From Brachionus plicatilis (taxonomy: Eukaryota > Rotifera > Eurotatoria > Ploima > Brachionidae): a DNA stretch of 64,000 bases. Made by a program: the position numbers and the translations under genes. Shown here piece after piece: positions 23,845 through 38,243 of this stretch. Position 1 is the stretch's first letter. Every line of letters begins with the position of its first letter. Where the stretch lies: NCBI GenBank assembly GCA_010279815.1, contig QEOQ01000258.1, forward strand, positions 202,120 through 266,119, in the 5' to 3' direction. The notes beneath the pieces were generated by a model. That model did not search any database. It was not told the origin of the DNA and worked only from the letters and a program-made list of their open reading frames with translations.

Positions 23845-24270
23845 AAAAGCGTTTTTGAAACCTTTATTTTATCGTATTTTGATAATTGCTCTACTCTTCT
23901 ATGCTATTTTTCAAAGAAAGCTGTTAATAAGTTAGCTAAAATTTATTAAAGCAAATAACTTTAACGAAATAAAAAACTTTTTGAAAAGTATGGTCTTTAT
24001 TCGTTTCAATATAGAATATTTGAACGAATGATTACCTTTTCTTTTAAATGTCTGTTTTATAAAAACTCACCTTTAAATTTAAAAGAAAAACTGAAAAAAA
24101 TAATTCAAGAAAATTGAAATATAGTTTAAGTAACACCAATAATTTATATGAGCCGATGACAAAATCGAAAAATGGTGAAAAAACTTTTGAATATTTCTAC
24201 TCAAGACTCATAAATTGCTTTGTGATTAAAAGATCAAAGTTTTCAACATTTAAGCTGTAAATTTTCAAAA
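23845..24270 (+). pseudogene. LINE relic: C-terminal RT region
   Basis: The plus strand gives YFDNCSTLLCYFSKKAVNKL, then, after a shift, FLKKYGLYSFQYRIFERMIT and FKCLFYKNSPLNLKEKLK. This is the region after the reverse-transcriptase core of a LINE, different from the two relics at 3.4 and 11.7 kb. Frame breaks show it is dead. Confidence 0.7.
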
Positions 24271-27200
24271 CACTAATTTTATTTTTTTAGAATTTGTGCA
24301 CATATTTGAATTGTTTAATTTGAATATTTTTTTGTTAAATTTTATAAAATAATTTTGGATTCAAATTTTTTTATGTGTTTTTCATTAATTTTATAATAAT
24401 TAAAATTTTAAATGAGACTTTTATATAGAATTTAAAAAAATGAAGTGTTAATCAGTTTTAAAGATAGGAACACTAGTCGGTTGATTAACCTCGAAATTGG
24501 GTGTTTTTGGAGTACAAACGTATCGCTATCGCACGCGAAAAAACGCCATTAAAATTCGAAAATTTTTTTAATTTTATTTTAAAAATTTTTTCCGATAAAT
24601 TAACCAACAAAAGCTTATTATGAATAATGTTAAATGGTTAGAAGCGGTCCAAAGCAAAAAAAGATGAAAGTCGTTTTGATGGCGAGCAGTATGAAATTAA
24701 ATTTTTAACTGAGTATTTATTTTTGTTATTTTTTTTAAATTTTCTTGAAAGCATAAAATTTTTTTGAAATTTATCTTTTGAAATTAGGAATAGCTTGTCT
24801 TCAAGAATTCTAAAGTGGTGTTTACAAAAAAACAGAGATTAATTAAATTAAAAAATACACGCTTTTTTGAGGAATCTTCACGCGTGAAAACGCTCACGTT
24901 TAATAAGCGTTTATCTATGTGTTTTTTGTTTTATCGGTAATTATGAATTCTTGTAGAAAAGTTTAATTTATAAATTTCAAAAATCTAAGAAATCTTTTTT
25001 CAATTTTTTAGACATAACCATTTGCTTAATTGTAAATTTTAATGGCATTGTGAAATTTGGAACAAAGAACATAAAAAAATTTTGGAATGAAATAAATTTT
25101 TTGCGATGAGTCTAAAAATTGTTCTACAAAATGTTTCAGCTGATACAAACTTTGTACCACCCAAATTAAGCATTTGCAAAAGCGTTCCATTTTAAAAATT
25201 TTTGCTTTTATTCTTTGTTACAAAACAATGCCAATTTTTATTTGAAAAAAATACAGAACCAATAATTTTGTCAAGTAGGACATCATATTTTTAATCAACC
25301 AAAATTTTGTCTATTTGGAATCAATTACCAGAAAGAAAGAAAAATAAAAGTCTTTTTTCCTAATCAATCAAAATATTCTTCTATGTTTCATTTTAAAAAT
25401 TAAATTAAATTTATTGGAAAAAAAGAAGAATAGCTTAGAAAAAATCCTTATAATTCCATCAAATTTCAGCTTATTTATCATTTTTTGAAATTTTTTTCCA
25501 ATCGAACCAATATTTAAAGTTTACATTCGAATTCGACTAGGAATTAACGTTTTCATCATTTAAATTAACAAATATCAAAAATAAATATTTTTGGACAATA
25601 TTATATTTATGTGCCATTTAAAGTCAATTTAAAAATCAGCTAATTTCAGCACTGACTCCAATAAATTTATTCAAAGAAATTATTTTAATGATATGAATGA
25701 AAAAGCTACAATAGGTTGGACCTGAATAACTACTTAGCTATATTAGATGTGTAATAAAAAAATTATCAATACTGATTTACAATCTAATGAAGTTTTTTTT
25801 TGATCATTTAGTCTTATTCCACATAATTGTCAAGTAAGTTTTAAATTCAATTTTTTGACCACGCATTCAATACTTCAGATTTTACTTGGTTCTTTTCTGT
25901 TGGCAAGGAATTATTCTGCTTTCATTTAGTGGGTTTTTCAACCAAGCACATCCGACTGGATCATCAAATTTGTGCTACTCTACTATGTTGAATATTCTTG
26001 AAATTTTCGAAAACTCAATTAAATCAACTCTGTCTCTTCTAGTAGCTAAACTAGCAAAGTCTATCTTTTACTAAGTGCTTGATACTTTTAACCGCTTTAG
26101 TTTCTCTCCTTAGGAAATGAATCTCTAAATTAATCTTATAAAATAAGATTAGTAATAAGATCAGTTTCTAATCTCAAAAATATTCCAAATAGAATCTTAA
26201 TTCTAAAATTATGATAAGTTGAAATTTAAGATATAGCTCATTTTTTAAAAATAAAAACACAAAGAACTTCACAAGATCTGAGAATTTTCCTACAAGTTTT
26301 TACTCTTAGAGGTTGTTTAAATATTATAAATTTTTTCTTGTAAGATCTTAATAAAAAAAGGTAAAAATTTCATAATATATATCTTAATATATTCTAGATC
26401 AGAACTTATATTATTCTTATTAATATTAATTTTAAGAAATAAATGAAAATCTTAAATTTTTATAAAAAATTAAATAGTAGTAGTAGTAGTGTAAATGTTA
26501 TCATTTAAACTTTGAATCAATTCAAAAAAATATTATTTATATATTCAACTCTAGAAAATTATTTTTTTTCATTTTAAATATTAGATTCTAATGTCTAATA
26601 TTAATTTTTTTTAATTTTTCAGATTGAAAAAAAAACATCCATTAATAAGAGTCCCCATTTATAATTTCTTCAAAATATTTTGAGTAAACGAATTTTCATG
26701 TGAAATAACACATTTCTTCATTCTAAATTCAATATAAACGAAGTAATGAAAATCTACTGTTTTTAAAAAATAAAAATATTCCCTTAGACAATAGTTATCA
26801 TCAATTTAAATCTACTAAAAAAGCTACATTTAGTTTCACAGACTTTACCATATTATACATAATAAAAAATAAAACTTTTACAAACGATTTGTTCGATCTA
26901 AAAGCTGTTGAAGTTTTTTTTTACCAAATTTACTTTTTACAATTTTTTAATTTTTTGTTAGCAACCGAATCTCAAAAAATATAATCTTTATTTATTTAGT
27001 AGAGAATTTTTTCAAATTATACATTCAACTCTCATTAATAAGGATGAAAATAACCCGATAGAATCATATATAACATTGTTTAATACAATTAAACGAATAA
27101 TTAGATTTTTATTTTATTTGCAATATTATCTAAATTATTTTTTAATTTAGAATAAAGCATTAATCAGCAAACAAATTTATGGTCTAATAAAAAAATTGGC

Positions 27201-27651
27201 CGTCAAATGAATTATTTACAATTGAATTATTTTAATAAAAAACGGTGAAAACTAAAATTTAACTGTTCTTTTCCATAATAATTTATTAATCTAAGATTTT
27301 ATAATTAAAAGTGTTTAAGATGAAAAAAATAACCTTAATTTTGCTAAATTTACTCGTTTAATGGTGCAAAAAAAATTACACATTCATATCTTTTAGATTC
27401 ATTTAAATTTAAATACGGGTTTTATAAAATTAAATTTTACTAAAATTCATAAAAATTAAAATTTAGCGAAAATTAAACAGGGCTGCTGGGATATCAAGAT
27501 TTTGGTAATTTTATCTAAATTTAATTAATTCACGTAGAATTACCAAAAAAAATTTCCTTTTTGTAAAAAATCGTAAAAAATTGAAAAATGTCAAATATGA
27601 AATTTTTTTTGTAAGAAAAGCTTTAAAAAAATTTTATTTTAAAGAAAATTG
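24271..27651. other. AT-rich intergenic stretch
   Basis: No gene is supported. A short TAG-repeat microsatellite lies at 26475-26490. A 62-codon frame at 25886 has no recognised similarity. Confidence 0.4.
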
Positions 27652-27814
27652 TCGTATTCCCTCGTTCGATCTTGCTGAACCATAAGCTGAGCTATCAGCT
27701 TTTGGACCAAGCACCAAAGCACATCTCACCCATGCTATAAAAAATTTTTATTTATTTTTTTTTATTTATTCATTTTTTGCTTGTTGTGCAGCATATTCGA
27801 ACGAAGGGATATGA
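27652..27814. mobile_element. Small inverted-repeat element, CGTATTCCC family
   Basis: The left end TCGTATTCCCTCGTTCGATC and the right end TTCGAACGAAGGGATATGA are imperfect inverted repeats of about 25 bp. They resemble the ends of the foldback elements (CCGTATCCCCTTGTTT). Length is 163 bp. Confidence 0.55.
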
Positions 27815-30800
27815 TGATAAGAAATTTTAACACTATTTAAATGTTCTTTTAATTTTTTTATTAAAAAATTAGTTAATAATATTTTGTCAGATAATTTTTT
27901 TAATTTTTGATTTTTAGCCCTGCCCTGAAATCTAAATTCCAATTTTAAGTTTTGTTTTCTTTCATTTCTTTCAAAATGAAATGCTGTATTTAAGCTTTTT
28001 GATTTTAGTCGTGCATTTATTTTTTATATGTTATTTAATTTGGCATTTTTACCCAAATTTCGGATTGATAAATGAATGAAAACACTCAGCTATACGGGTT
28101 TGTGGTGTAAAAGATCAATGGTATCGTAAAAAACCAAATTTTCTCAAAAAAAAAATTATCTAAATTTATTTTCTAATTTTTTTAAAGTAACATAAACCAA
28201 AAAACCATAAAATATTGTTTATTCAATAATAAAAATTAGAATTAAAAAAATTTTTGTCTCCTATTTTTGTTGACATAATACGCTCACAATTTTTTGATCG
28301 TGCATTTAACAATTAAAATCATACCAAATTATTGTTTGAACCCAAGAATCTTGGATTTTTATCTTCAAAAATAATTTTTTCTAATAAGACAATCTGAATC
28401 CATAATTATTTTAGTAAAAGCAAATTTTTTTCATAAAATGTTAATGGTTTCTACTTGAGCTCATTTTTATTAATTTAAATTCCAAGATTTTTTTTGTAAA
28501 GTTAAGTTTAAAATATTTCCTAAAATAAAATAAATGTAAATAATCTCATTCAATATTGTATGAAAAATTTTAATTTGTAAGTTTATTTAAATTTGAGAAA
28601 ATAAACAACTTTAATTTTAGGAGAACATTTAAGAGAATGAATACTCTTGTTACAATAATCCATCGATCCAGAACAATAACTTAGCTTAAATTAATCCCAA
28701 CCGAGACAAACATATTAATAGCATTTATTCAATAGATATCAATATTTAATCAACTCAAGTTGAAATTATATTTTAGTCTATATTTTAATTTATGCTGTCT
28801 TTTAGACCAGAAAAAGCTTTATTTTGTAAAATTATTCATTTCTTATTAGATATTTCATTTTGATTTAAAATATCAATTCTTTCGAATCGTTGCCACAATA
28901 ATAATCTAAAGTTGTATCATAGGTTTTTTGGATCGTGCCTTTTATTTTACAAATATTATAGTCGAATTGAAGTAAACAAATTGAAAAAAATATTTTTATT
29001 TTAAATAAAATTTTAAATTTTTGTAATCTAGAGTCTTTTATCTAAAAATTTGGTAGACATTTTTCAATTAATATAATAGACTAATTGAAATTAGATGTTT
29101 TTACCAAAACAAAATAATTGCTGATTCATTAGAAAACTTTATTATCTCTCTGATTTTTCCATTCTTAATTTTAATTATTTAATTTGAAATTTAAATATTC
29201 TCTGCTAAAAGCTTTAAAGAAAATGGGTTCATTGTGTATTAAAGTAATTATTTGCGTCTAGCTTAAATATTGCTAATCAATGCGTGAATGGGGCTCGTAG
29301 TTTGATTTTAGCTTATCTGTCAATTAATAATAAAAAATCATAAAATCGGCTAAATTTTGTAAAATTTCAAGATAGAATGCAGGAAAATTTATCTGGATAA
29401 TAAAATCCGATTACGTCAAAAGCAAATTTTTTTTGCTCTGGAACAACTCAGCATAGATTCAAACTAGTAAATTTTTAATGGAAAATTTCCAATAAATAAT
29501 TATGAACTAAGTATTCAAATTGTATAATTATTTTCGGAATTCCCACTATTAAATATATGTGAATTTTTATTTAACATGAATATTGAATTTTTTATATGAA
29601 AGTACCAGAATAATCAAATTTACATATTGAATTGGTTAAAGTTTAATTGGAGTTATTTTTCAGAAACATAATCTATTTGACACTTAAATTTTATTTAAAT
29701 GATTTTTCGTAGTTTTTTCTTTCGAAATTACAAGTTTTTTTTATTAATTTAATTAAAATTTTTAACAGATTTTAATTAGTTTTTTTATTAGCTAAAATAA
29801 TTATATTGCTCTAATATCAGTTGAAATTATGGTTTTATAAAATTACCTTGTTTTATTACGAGTCATTCAATTTTTCTCTATATCGTTTTCATTAAATATC
29901 AAGATTTTAGAGAATAAAATGTATTTTTTTTAGTTAATGACATCAATATTTGATATTTCTAAATTTTGGAAACTTTTCTCAAAACTCCAAAAATGCATTG
30001 TTCATTTCGTTAACTTAAATAATTTTAAATAACTTCTATTTATAAATTCTGCGAGTTAAATGAATTGTTTTAATGGATGTCTAAGAATAGTTAAATAAAA
30101 GTTCAAAAAAATTGGAATCTGATTTTATGTCTCAGACTTTTTTGTGTATTTTTGAAAAATGTTTAATCGTTCATCTTTAAAAAAATTATATTTTTGATAT
30201 AATTTTTTTTTCAAATAATTAATATTTAAGCATTTAAAAAATTAATTTTTAATTAACCAATATCTAGCAAACTTATTCTGCGTTACCAGGAATATTTACT
30301 ACAATCTTTGGTCATTTTCTTTTTATTAAATCTCTATTTCTTCCAGGTCTGATTTTCCTCACCTGGTCTGAGTTACAATAAGAGTAATAAGAGTTTCTTG
30401 CAATTGGAAAAATAATGATAAGTATTTAAATATTTGCATTTCTTTAGATCAAGGCGTTTAAAAAATTTTATCAAATAGGGAAATAATAAGATAAATTTTC
30501 TCGATTTTTTTAACTAAATGTTTTAAAAATCGATCGATAAATAGTTAATGATTTATTTTTATGGGATTCATATTTGAAGAACTCATTGCAACTACGTCAT
30601 CAATATTTTCTTACATAAATCATTTTTGATATCAGGATAAATTATCTGTTTATCATTTAAAATTAATTTTAAAATAAACATTTTACAATTGTCGAGTAAA
30701 TTGATTGATTTTCTAGTAATAATTAAACTGATCTATTAAAAATCGGATCTTGTAAAGAAGAAACAGCAATTTGCTAAGAGCTTTTAGTCTTCTTTGCTCT

Positions 30801-33800
30801 AAATCGAATTAAGCTTTTCGATATTGATTGATAAAAGGAATTTTCAGCACGACACTTCGGCAGCTTTTTGAAGGAATTGCTAACAAGACTTGAGTTATTT
30901 TTCAAGAACTCAAGCTCTCAAGAATATAAGGATTATTCAGCTAGGTAAAATTTATTAACAAAATAAAAAGCTTTTCTTCTATCATCAAAAACGCATCATA
31001 TTTCTATAATCCTTTGGAAAATTTCCATAGGAACTGTTTAAGCAGAGTTTTTGAACTCAAGGCCAAAATCCAAATAATAAAATGATCAATTTCGCACAAC
31101 CGATTCAAAACTGATTTATTAAATATTTAAGCATATGATAATACGGATGAAGGAAATTTTCTTTACTAAAGAATTTTGCAAAAAATTCAATTAAATGAAA
31201 AAAATAACGAATGATTTCCGAATTTTAATTAGTAAAGTGATCTGTCAGGAAACATATCAATCAAAAATGGAAATTATTAAATTTATTATTTAACAGATTA
31301 TTAAGGATTTGAATATTTTCAAAAATTACAGGCTAAGTCTGGAGTTTAAGACAGAACTTGTAAATTTAGACATTTTTTTAGAATAAATTTTAAATTTTAT
31401 CTCTAGTTCCTTCCAGCGATTTAAAAATAAACATCCAAATCAATTTAGATTTATTGAGAGTTTATTTTTATCTAAACTTTTAATTAGGAATTACATTTTA
31501 AGGCCCTCGGAATTTATTTTAGAAATTTCAACTTTTATTTAAAAAAATACTATCAAAAATTAAAAACAACAATATAGATTTATTCTCATTAAAAGAGAGA
31601 TTTTAAAGATATCAACACATTATTTTAACAGACAGTGTAGAATATAAATTTAAATTGTTCAAAGAGTATTGATTGAAAATTATTTTATTTGACTGATTAT
31701 AAAATCAATAAGATAAATAGAAAATTTTTTAGTCTAATAAATTGTAAATTTATAGTTAGACTTTTGGGGAACAATTCTCTAAAGAGCTTTTATTTTACTT
31801 TTGTTTTGATTATCTATTCAATTGAACAAAATTTTAGTTTTTAAAAGATTCTATTTGTTTTAATTATGAAAAATTATTTTTCATTTGTAAGTTATTATTA
31901 AATAGATTTAAATACTTCAGTAAAATGTTATAATAATAATGATGTTTTTAATTAAAAATATATATAATTTAGCAAATAGCAAAAAGATGAAAACTTAAAT
32001 ATTTTTTGAAAGCTAAAATTTACTGCGAGTTTCGACATTTTTAATATCCTGATCAAGTCTACCATAACTGCAAAAAACACTTCGCTGAAATTTTTGTAAA
32101 GATTTTGGTTAATAAATGATGTAGAAATGTTGTTTTATCTTATTTGATTAACAGAACAAAATTTTAACTTAAGAAAATTTAAAAAAATTTGTTACGCTCT
32201 TTTGTGACTAAATCACAAATTTTACTCATAATCTTTTTTTAACATCGCCAATTAAAATTAATGAAGCATTTTCATTTATTGTTGTTTTCCTCTAAGTTAA
32301 AATTTTATAGTTAAATTCAAAAATAATTATTAAAATTTGTTTAGCTTGAAAAAGTAAAATAAAAAATATAAAATTTTCTTTAAATTACCAAAATCCAAAA
32401 GAATCTTTAATATTTTTTGATTTTTTTATCATTATTCAATGAATTGCTTTAAATATTTAATTAAATTGAAATTTTAAATATAAGTTTAATTTGGATTGGA
32501 AGGAAAAATTAAGAATGAAAGGTAGAAAAAGACGGAGCACTTTTCTTTCTTGAGTTTAAAACAAAGTAAACTAAACAGGCATTAATTTGTTTATTTCAAA
32601 AATTAAATGAAAAATAAAGAATATAAAGATATTTATATAAATTGTATTTATAGAATATTTAAAGAATTTTTTTCTGAAATTTGAAATTAAATCTAAACAA
32701 TTAAATAAGAGATTTTTATTTAAAAGTATGTTTAATATTAATTTTATAAATAAAAAACAAATTTTTAATTAATTTTAATTGAATCCTGATTGATTTTAAA
32801 ATTTAAAAAAAAGTGAATTTAATAATAATGGTTTGAATAGAAAAAATTAAAGCAATCCATTTGAAATTCCGTATCATTTTTTAATCAAAATTTTTATCTA
32901 AGAATTTATATGAAATTCATTTCCAAATGAGAGAAAACTCGGACATTCAATGATACTTTATAATAAAAATACTTTATTCTTTATAGAAATAAAAACAGAT
33001 AAAAATAATTTAGGTCTCATTATTTTAAAATTGGCTTCATGTGATTAAAAAAATAAATGAAAAGATTTTTCAATAAAATCAATAACCAAAATAAATCGAA
33101 ATAGTCTTCGTCTTTTGGCGCTTCGAAAAATTTAGGTTGAAAAAGTACAGTTTGCTATATTGCACCCTATCTCAATTATTTTTGAAATTTTTTTACCCTT
33201 AATTTTAATATGCCAAAAAGGAAATATTTTTATTCAAACACTCACGTACTGAATACTAGTACTGAATCTCACAACGCCTTTAAAATTCTTAATTTCATTT
33301 CTGGACTTATTTTTATCTTTTTTTTTGTATGCACAGCATATCTTAAACAGCTCTGAGAAAAAATATATTAAAATAATTTTCAATTCAACTTCTGAATCAA
33401 ATTTAGGATCCGATACATTTCTTTTTAACGAAACTTAATTTAAAAATCTTTTTTGTTGAGAAAATTTCATAAAACCAAGAATAGTAGCTTGTAATGTAAA
33501 AATAGATTTCGACATTCATCTTGTAATCTATTAAAAAAGAGTTTCATCAAATGAATTCGACTCAACTCGATAATTAAATTAGCGCTAATGATTTTTTTAT
33601 GAATAGTTTTTCTGTTTTTAAAAATACTTTGCTAAATAAAATAAATTAATTAAATTTTTCTTAAGGCATATGGGCCCGTAAACATCTTCTTCTATTCTCT
33701 TTTTTTTTTAGATAATAAATTTACCCAAATTCCAAGATAAGGAATTTTCTAAACTAGTCTTTAAATATTTGGTTCTTCTCGAACATCAAATTCAATTTGG

Positions 33801-36002
33801 TTTGATTTAATTTATTTAGGCGAAAGAAAACATGATTATTTATAGAGCCTAAAGATTAAGATAAACTGAAATTTAAGAACTGGGTATACTATTTCGAATT
33901 TATATTTATGATTCAACAATTATTAATTAACTTTTTTTGTTTTTTATTTGGGGTATTGGATAAATTTTAAGTGCATTAGGGAGCAAAAATACTAGAGCTT
34001 TAACAGTTACAAAATTTTTTAAAATAGACTAAGTTAAATGTGATTCCGGGTTAAGAAAAGAATTACCGACAGAAAAAAATGTTTAATTAAGCAGAATAAT
34101 TATATTTTGATGAAAAGAATATTAGTAGATTTTAAAATAAGGCTTTTCCGTTGTTTATCTAAACGGAAGCTAGCAATTATTTAATCTTTTAAACAAATAT
34201 TTCTAAAAAACCTCAAGTTATTCGAATATTTGTTATACTAATTGAAATTTGAAAAAAAAATGTTTCAGGCTTCAAAAAAACGATTTGTTAACTTCGTGGT
34301 TTGCATTTTAAAATTTAAATTACTATCAGATTGTGAAGATGGCACTGGGAGGTTTAGGGATAATGAAAAATAAATGTATCGCTTTCTAACTAACTACTTT
34401 ATTTAATAATTGTTTAATTTTTATAGAGATGGAAGATCGCTCACAAGATATTGAATTTTTTAAATTATTTGAGAAAACAAGTGTTGTAATCAAATAGAAT
34501 AAATATACTTTTTTGTGTTACTTGATTCCTATTATCTTATTTTGAATCTAAATCTGATTGCGATCTTTAATTTAGAGATGTGGGCTTTTGTAATTGATGC
34601 TTCATTAATGAACAATTCTTTTTTTTTTTATTCATAAAGTTTTTAGAGTTTGTTCAGATTTTAGGTCATGCCAGATTCATCATTAGTTGTCTGTAAATAA
34701 GGAGATGAAGCAGGTAGCTCTACCAACTAATTTATTCCAAGCATTTTTGCTTTTGCTCACTCTAGTTTAATTAACAAGAAGTTATTCAAAGGAATATTCC
34801 AATTGACAAATTAATTCCAAAAATATTTCAAATCATTTATGATATTGCGTAAGTTATTATTTTTTTTTTAATTTCTTATCAAAATCAACCATTTTTTAAG
34901 CTTTACTGAAACAATAAGTAAAAATTCTGTGAAATGATTTGAATTTTCATTGACAAGCAACGGATACATACAAATTAATTTTCATAAACTTCGTCAGATG
35001 AATTTTAATTTAACACGCATTCTAATTATATCATAGCTGGGATCAGTATGGAACAATCGATAAAGATTTGTGTAAACATATTAATTCATTCCTTAACCAT
35101 CCAAGAAGCTAATACCATTAAAAAAATTATTCAAAGAAATTGCCATTTTTTAAGAGAGGAAAAGTTATAAATTTAAAGAGCTTTTTAATTTCTTTAAAAA
35201 AGACTGCTCTTCAGCATAAAACACTTAAGAATCCGAATTCTGAGCTAAGAGTGTCTTTAAGAACCAAGGTGAGTATGATTTTAATTAAATAGACACCAGG
35301 ATAAATTGCTTACACAATGGGAGATAAATTTTGGAATATTCAAAAAAAATCGATTTGTCTTTAGCGCCAGATAAACAAAATTTAAATTAAACATGCAAAT
35401 TTTCTATCAATTTTCGATCTCTTCCTTTAGGCTTTTTCGGTAGATATAGATTGTATTTGTTAATGGAAAATTCAAAACTGACTGACGTAATGTTTTTATC
35501 GATTTCAAAATAACACGATTTCAAACATGGTTTTGGATACGGTACATGGATTGCGTGAAATAAATAAATTGTTTAAAAAATTTAGTTCAAAATAGACCTT
35601 TTATTTCAGATTTTACTGCATTAAAGACACTGATTGGAAATCGATTGATTGTCATTATTATTTTTAAATTGGATTTTCTTCTTTTGTCAAATCATTTTAA
35701 AATATTTAAGTAAAAAAGTTAGCTATTTTTTGTTTTCATTTAAAAAATTTTTAAAAATCTGTCATTATTTAAAATGAGATAATGCACTCGTTGTCCTTTA
35801 ATTATTTTTATTTTTATTGTTTTATTCGAATGCCAATTAATTTAAACAGTTTTATTTTAATTCAAGCCAAGAACAAATGTTATTCTAATGGGTAATGTGC
35901 TAAATTAAAATAAAATTAAGTAAATTAAATTTTTAGATTAAATATGGCTTCTTAATATTTTTTTTATTGAAATATAAATTTAGGCTATGAGTTATGAGTT
36001 TG
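27815..36002. other. 8-kb AT-rich stretch without a supported gene
   Basis: I read both strands and found no conserved protein, RNA gene or clear repeat. At 35165-35273 a short open stretch ends at a good donor (AAG|GTGAGT), but no partner exon or family was recognised. Confidence 0.4.
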
Positions 36003-36530
36003 AAAATAAAGTTATGGATAAAGTTAGGCAAAGTGAACTTTTAGTACAAAAATTCCACCACAAAAAGTATAAACGTTATAATTTTTTTTTTGTGCAAAAA
36101 TGGTTCTGTAATCAGAACAATATTAAACAAATTTTTTCAAACGAATTCTTTGTTCCGCAAAAACTCTGTAATTTATTTTAATCAAATAGTTTTTGATGGT
36201 GTGCTTTTCAGAAAATTGCAGAATTTTCGCAAAGCTTAGAATTCGTTTGTAAAAATTTATTTTATTTATTTTTAAAAATATAGTTCGGGTTATACCCTGG
36301 CAGTTTGGAATGGATCTTAGTCCTTCCTTTCAGCCAAATGTTTTTAGTTCATACTTTAAAAAAAAAATAAATATAATAAAAGAGTTTGTAAAAATTTGTT
36401 TAATATCGTACTGATTACAGAACCATTTTTGCACAAATAGAAAAAAAATAATGACATTTATACTTTTTGTACTGTAATTTTTAAAACCAAAATTTCGCAT
36501 TTCCATAAAATTGTGAGTTTTTTAAAATCT
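36003..36530. mobile_element. Palindromic element carrying a nested LINE tail
   Basis: The left arm (CACAAAAAGTATAAACG, TGTGCAAAAATGGTTCTG, ATATTAAACAAATTTTT) returns in reverse on the right (AGAACCATTTTTGCACA, TATACTTTTTGTACTG). The centre near 36190 has no coding sequence. A 125-bp insertion at 36259-36383 splits the right arm. Boundaries are approximate. The same family occurs at 3641-3904. Confidence 0.7.
36259..36383 (-). mobile_element. Short LINE tail with 14-bp target-site duplication
   Basis: The insert is flanked by GTTTGTAAAAATTT at 36245-36258 and 36384-36397. Read on the minus strand it has a tail (AAAAATAAATAAAAT) after CCAGGGTATAACCCG. A strongly 5'-truncated LINE or a SINE made from a LINE 3' end would fit. 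Confidence 0.7.
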
Positions 36531-38243
36531 ACTGAAAAAAGACTAAATCTAAATTTTATTAGTCTATATTCAAAATTATTCAAAAAAAAGAGATTCACAA
36601 TAAATGGTTCAAATCAAGGCTTATCTGCCGTTTGGAAGTCCCTTGCGACAAACCCATAAATTCTATCTTAAATAAATAAAAAATAAATTAGAAATTGTCA
36701 TAGTTTAAATAAAGCTTATAAGCTTATTAATAATTTAAAATATTCTTGTAAAATTAGTAAAAAGAATAATATAAAAAAATTAACTGATCTTTTAAACGGA
36801 ACAAGAAAGCCATTTATTCAATTGTGGATTGAAATTTTTTTTATTTATTTAAAATTTTCCAAATACATTTTTAATTATGTGTATCTTTTTTTCTGCAGAT
36901 CGAATCGAATATAAGATATTATTTCGATTTTCTAGAAAAGTATAGCAGGTTATTAGCTAGTTACACCTAATTAAAATTTCTGTTAGCCTAAAATGGATCG
37001 GTGAAAAAAGAAAAAATTGTTTTGATAAATAAAATTGTAACAATTATTTTTAAATAAACAATTTAAAATTCATTTTTAATGCATGCTTCAAAAATAAATT
37101 TTTCAATACATTAGCTATTGTAAAATTTTAAAATAAAAGATTATATTAGATCGTAATACTTAACTTTTTTTAAACAAGTAATTTATGTGAGCTTAGCCAA
37201 ATCTACTTATAGGTTTAATCAATGCATTAAGCATTGTAGATTACATTTAAGAACTTATCTAAAATAAAAAGCTAAATCATAAAACGATTTATACTTTTAG
37301 AAATCAAAGAAAAATTTGTTTTATAAAATTGAATAAAGAAGAGTTAAATTCTCTTAGTATGTAATTCTTTTCTTTATTGAATTTATTAAAAGATCTTAAT
37401 TTTTTAAAAATAATTTATCAGTCTACAAAATTTTGATTTGATTTCTTTGCTCAGTTTGGAAATTTTTGGAAAAGCAACACGTAATTGGACTTAATAAACA
37501 TTTAACTATTAAAATTAAATGATAAATCTCTTTTAGTTCCCGAAATATGGTTCTAATATTTTGAAGTCACTAATCAATAAAAATAATTCTAATTTGAGCC
37601 AAAAAATACATTCCCAAAAAAAATTGTGCAATTTTTCAACCCAGTTATTAAATATCCCACTAGGGACAAATTTTTTTTAGGGTTGTTTGTCATTACACGC
37701 AACGTTTTTCTTAAGATAGATTGCATTTTATTAATTAGTCTCTAAACTAAAATTACATTTCAAATTATGAATTGAATGAATAAGCATTTTATTAGAAAAT
37801 AGATGATAAATATTGATTAAAGAAAAAAAAAACTAATTATTGAAAATTTTCAACTTTTTCTTTTACATTCTAATAAAATAAATAGTACTAATTTAATAAA
37901 ATTGAGGTTCGTTATTATACACTTCTCTATTTTCTATCAATTGTTTGTTCATTTTTTATCTAAAATTAAAAATTCAGAAAATAAACTAAAGCTAAAATTT
38001 ATTTTTTGGTTTATTTTTTTTACTAGATAATATCAATAGAATCTGTTTTTGCTCTGGCTATTTCAATTTTCAATACTGTTTAGAAATTTTTATCAATAAT
38101 GAAGAAAAAAAAATGATTTCTTTTTACAATTCGGTAGCAAACAAATTTGTTTGAATGAGATGCAATACCGAATTTTTAAAAACACTGATAATAAAAAAGC
38201 ATTAGTTATAAAAATTAAGTTTATTGTTTTTATTGAGTTTAAA
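36531..38243. other. AT-rich sequence upstream of the CNG gene
   Basis: No gene is seen. The promoter and leader of the CNG gene should be near 38000-38243. Confidence 0.4.

Noticed and set aside
23806..24944. ATTACC...AACGCC sequence at both ends of a 1.1-kb stretch as a transposon
   Set aside because: The ends match only loosely and no target duplication was seen.
25886..26074. 62-codon plus-strand frame as a gene
   Set aside because: It has no recognised similarity, no clear splice context and lies in AT-rich repeat-like sequence.
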